Assembly: GCA_012961655.1 (NCBI GenBank)
Contig: DTYX01000872.1
Location: forward strand, 1 to 6,934
Direction: 5' to 3'
DNA: 6,934 nt
Origin: Candidatus Poribacteria bacterium
Lineage (GTDB): Bacteria; Poribacteria; WGA-4E; DTYX01
A program made the position numbers and the translations under genes. Each line of letters starts with the position of its first letter. Position 1 is the first letter of the stretch. Below, one piece after another: positions 6,601 to 6,934 of the stretch. The notes under the pieces were generated by a model. The model was not told the DNA's origin. It saw only the letters and a program-made list of their open reading frames with translations, and did not search any database.

Positions 6601-6840
6601 ATGGCGGGCATGATTTCGTCAGTCCGAAACACGACAACGAAGAGAAATGACCCAATGACTTTCTTTACTCTTGAAGATTTAGAGGGCGCAACTGACGCTG
6701 TTGTTTGGCCGAAGTATTACAAACAGTGTTCAAAGGCAATCTCTGAAGACGCCATTGTTTGGGTCAGAGGCATAGTAAATCCTGTACCCAATATGCGTCC
6801 AACTATACCAGCTATACCCCCTGCGGTCAAAGGAGGATGA
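3607..6840 (+). CDS. dnaE: DNA polymerase III alpha subunit, C-terminally truncated
   Basis: Catalytic subunit of the replicative DNA polymerase III. The ATG at 3607 follows AAGGA by 6 bases and gives the typical FVHLHNHSEYSFLDG opening. The PHP domain (1-215) has a full set of apparent metal ligands: His10, His12, Asp19, His44, Glu69, His90, Cys140, Asp208 and His210, consistent with an active PHP (proofreading-type) site. The palm has Asp411 and Asp413 (PDIDMDF) and Asp564 (VKFDFLG), equivalent to the three catalytic aspartates. The nucleotide loop reads TARGSGGGS (370-378) where many DnaEs have GPGRGSAAGS. Fingers motifs YRPGP, CIYQEQVMQ and GYGFNKSHGTAYA are present, as are a helix-hairpin-helix region (PPDIN, 818-822) and an internal clamp-binding motif QLSLFD (925-930). 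The OB fold starts near 995, but after VRGIVN (1053-1058) the final 19 residues are proline-rich and unlike DnaE. At 1077 residues it is about 80 short of usual DnaE (around 1160), lacking the rest of the OB fold and the tau-binding tail. Confidence 0.95.
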   Translation: MNNIEFVHLHNHSEYSFLDGACRIDDMIDWASETGAAAIAITDHGGLFGVLDFYKAAKKKGVKPIFGCEVYFTDKRHNRDAKSKREAANHLILLAENETGYKNLIKLISFGYTEGFHYVPRIDTELLSEYNEGLIALTACIKGRVPSLLGENRYQEAKEHLRQLAEVMGKDNLYLELGLHGIDEESAIMPKMMDLSKETGIPAVATNDCHYVRQEDAFAHEVLLAIQTNKTLNDENRMKFTTNEFYFKSPQQMYELFKDYPESVLRNSVEIAERCEIIELFTSFTDALGLRSSKENIMPMFELEAGQTADEVLERLCREGLHKRYSEVTPQIQQRLEHELNIIKQMGYSGYFLIVLDYVQFARDRGFSFTARGSGGGSLVLYLLGIINFDPMKYDLLFERFLNPERISMPDIDMDFEPEHRDIVMDYVTKKYGSDSVAHVAAFSTLGARSAIRRVGKTLDLPLNEVDRIAKLVPAIPNITLDEAMQMSPQLKQIEERGEYAELFQLARALEGITSHITVHASGIVVSNGQLINHVPLFKDSKNERVATQFDKYMLEDVGMVKFDFLGQKTIAEIRAMIRLIKENRNEDVDLDDISFDDEETYKLIGSGLLAGIFQLETSSGMRNVIMQIKPSNFEEFIAIPSLYRPGPIESGTMDSFIQRKLGIEPIEYPYPELKPILEPILGKTYGVCIYQEQVMQMAQAIAGFTLGQADLLRRAMSDKKLEDMQRYRELFIEGAKKKGISAEIANKMFDIIEPFAGYGFNKSHGTAYAILSYQMAYLKTHYPVEFMATLMTSESSDSEKIFTYLAECRKMNITVLPPDINRSYAGFTVSGDNIQFGLAAVKNVTPDAVDAIVKARDKSGGGFTSLYDFCEKVNLKAVNRRAIESLIKVGAFDSLDGHRAQFLAAVDLAMKQANRTKERKAIGQLSLFDNVAEEIPQKQELPDVPKWSDSERLAHEKDCLGFYLSGHPLSYYEDIIRYYTTTNSRTLSECLYGTEVYMAGMISSVRNTTTKRNDPMTFFTLEDLEGATDAVVWPKYYKQCSKAISEDAIVWVRGIVNPVPNMRPTIPAIPPAVKGG

Positions 6841-6934
6841 TAGGTTATTCGCATAGGAGTAGCTTCCAGCTTACATTCAACTTCTGTCGATATGGCATTA
6901 AAAGCAAATTCTGCACCCACATCAAATGGATACA
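6781..6934 (-). other. Unexplained tail; best coding-like frame on the - strand, partial
   Basis: Sequence after the last DnaE-like codon (N1058, ending 6780) fits no DnaE C-terminus in any forward frame. Read from the window end on the - strand, one frame is open throughout (codons such as 6918-6920) and purine-rich at first codon positions. It reads YPFDVGAEFAFNAISTEVE, then CKLEATPMRITYHPPLTAGG, then IAGIVGRILGTGF, before running antisense into dnaE and stopping at 6717. If it is a gene fragment, it has been joined tail-to-tail with dnaE. The alternating NAISTEVE...PPLTAGG pattern faintly recalls the end of a permuted microcompartment shell domain (EutL/PduB type), but this is a guess and I do not assign it. 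Confidence 0.25.

Noticed and set aside
6837..6934. Forward frame from ATG 6837 overlapping the dnaE stop (ATGA)
   Set aside because: GGAGG touches the ATG with no spacer, and the translation (MIGYSHRSSFQ...) is rich in Cys, Phe, Lys and His with no protein-like pattern. The better forward frame, from 6844, has no canonical start.

Overview
This window comes from a bacterium, with signals typical of bacterial translation: strong AAGGAGG-type ribosome binding sites, GTG and ATG starts, and a C-family replicative DNA polymerase. Base composition is moderate, with an AT-leaning intergenic background. The lineage cannot be fixed from the sequence. The polymerase subtype (PHP domain with a full set of metal ligands, an RGS-type nucleotide loop, PDIDMDF) and the mixture of sugar-metabolism and orphan genes suggest an uncultivated environmental group; that is an impression, not a placement.

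Layout, all genes on the + strand. (1) 49-906: sugar phosphate isomerase/epimerase-like TIM-barrel protein. (2) 976-2088: two-domain cupin protein related to class I mannose-6-phosphate isomerase. These two form a probable carbohydrate-handling pair. (3) 2089-2204: spacer with a nested inverted repeat ending just before the next ribosome binding site. (4) 2205-2762: unrecognised long coiled-coil protein with a C-terminal membrane anchor. (5) 2766-2867: very small reading frame behind a good ribosome binding site, but with ATA where the start codon should be. (6) 2871-2918: CACAGAG/CTCTGTG repeat hairpin. (7) 3024-3428: unrecognised small protein with an acidic N-terminus and a basic C-terminus. 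(8) 3429-3606: spacer with a plausible sigma70-type promoter for dnaE. (9) 3607-6840: dnaE, the DNA polymerase III alpha subunit, which loses family resemblance near residue 1058 inside the OB fold and stops at residue 1077. (10) About 6781-6934: unexplained sequence whose best-looking coding frame is on the - strand.

The first two genes may act together on phosphorylated or free sugars. The middle block of short orphan genes and repeats is accessory in character and has no visible link to its neighbours. dnaE appears to be an independent unit with its own promoter. The points most worth a second look are the abrupt end of dnaE with non-DnaE sequence behind it, the ATA-initiated small frame, and the nested hairpin leader. 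I found no CRISPR array, tRNA, rRNA, transposase or recognisable defence system.
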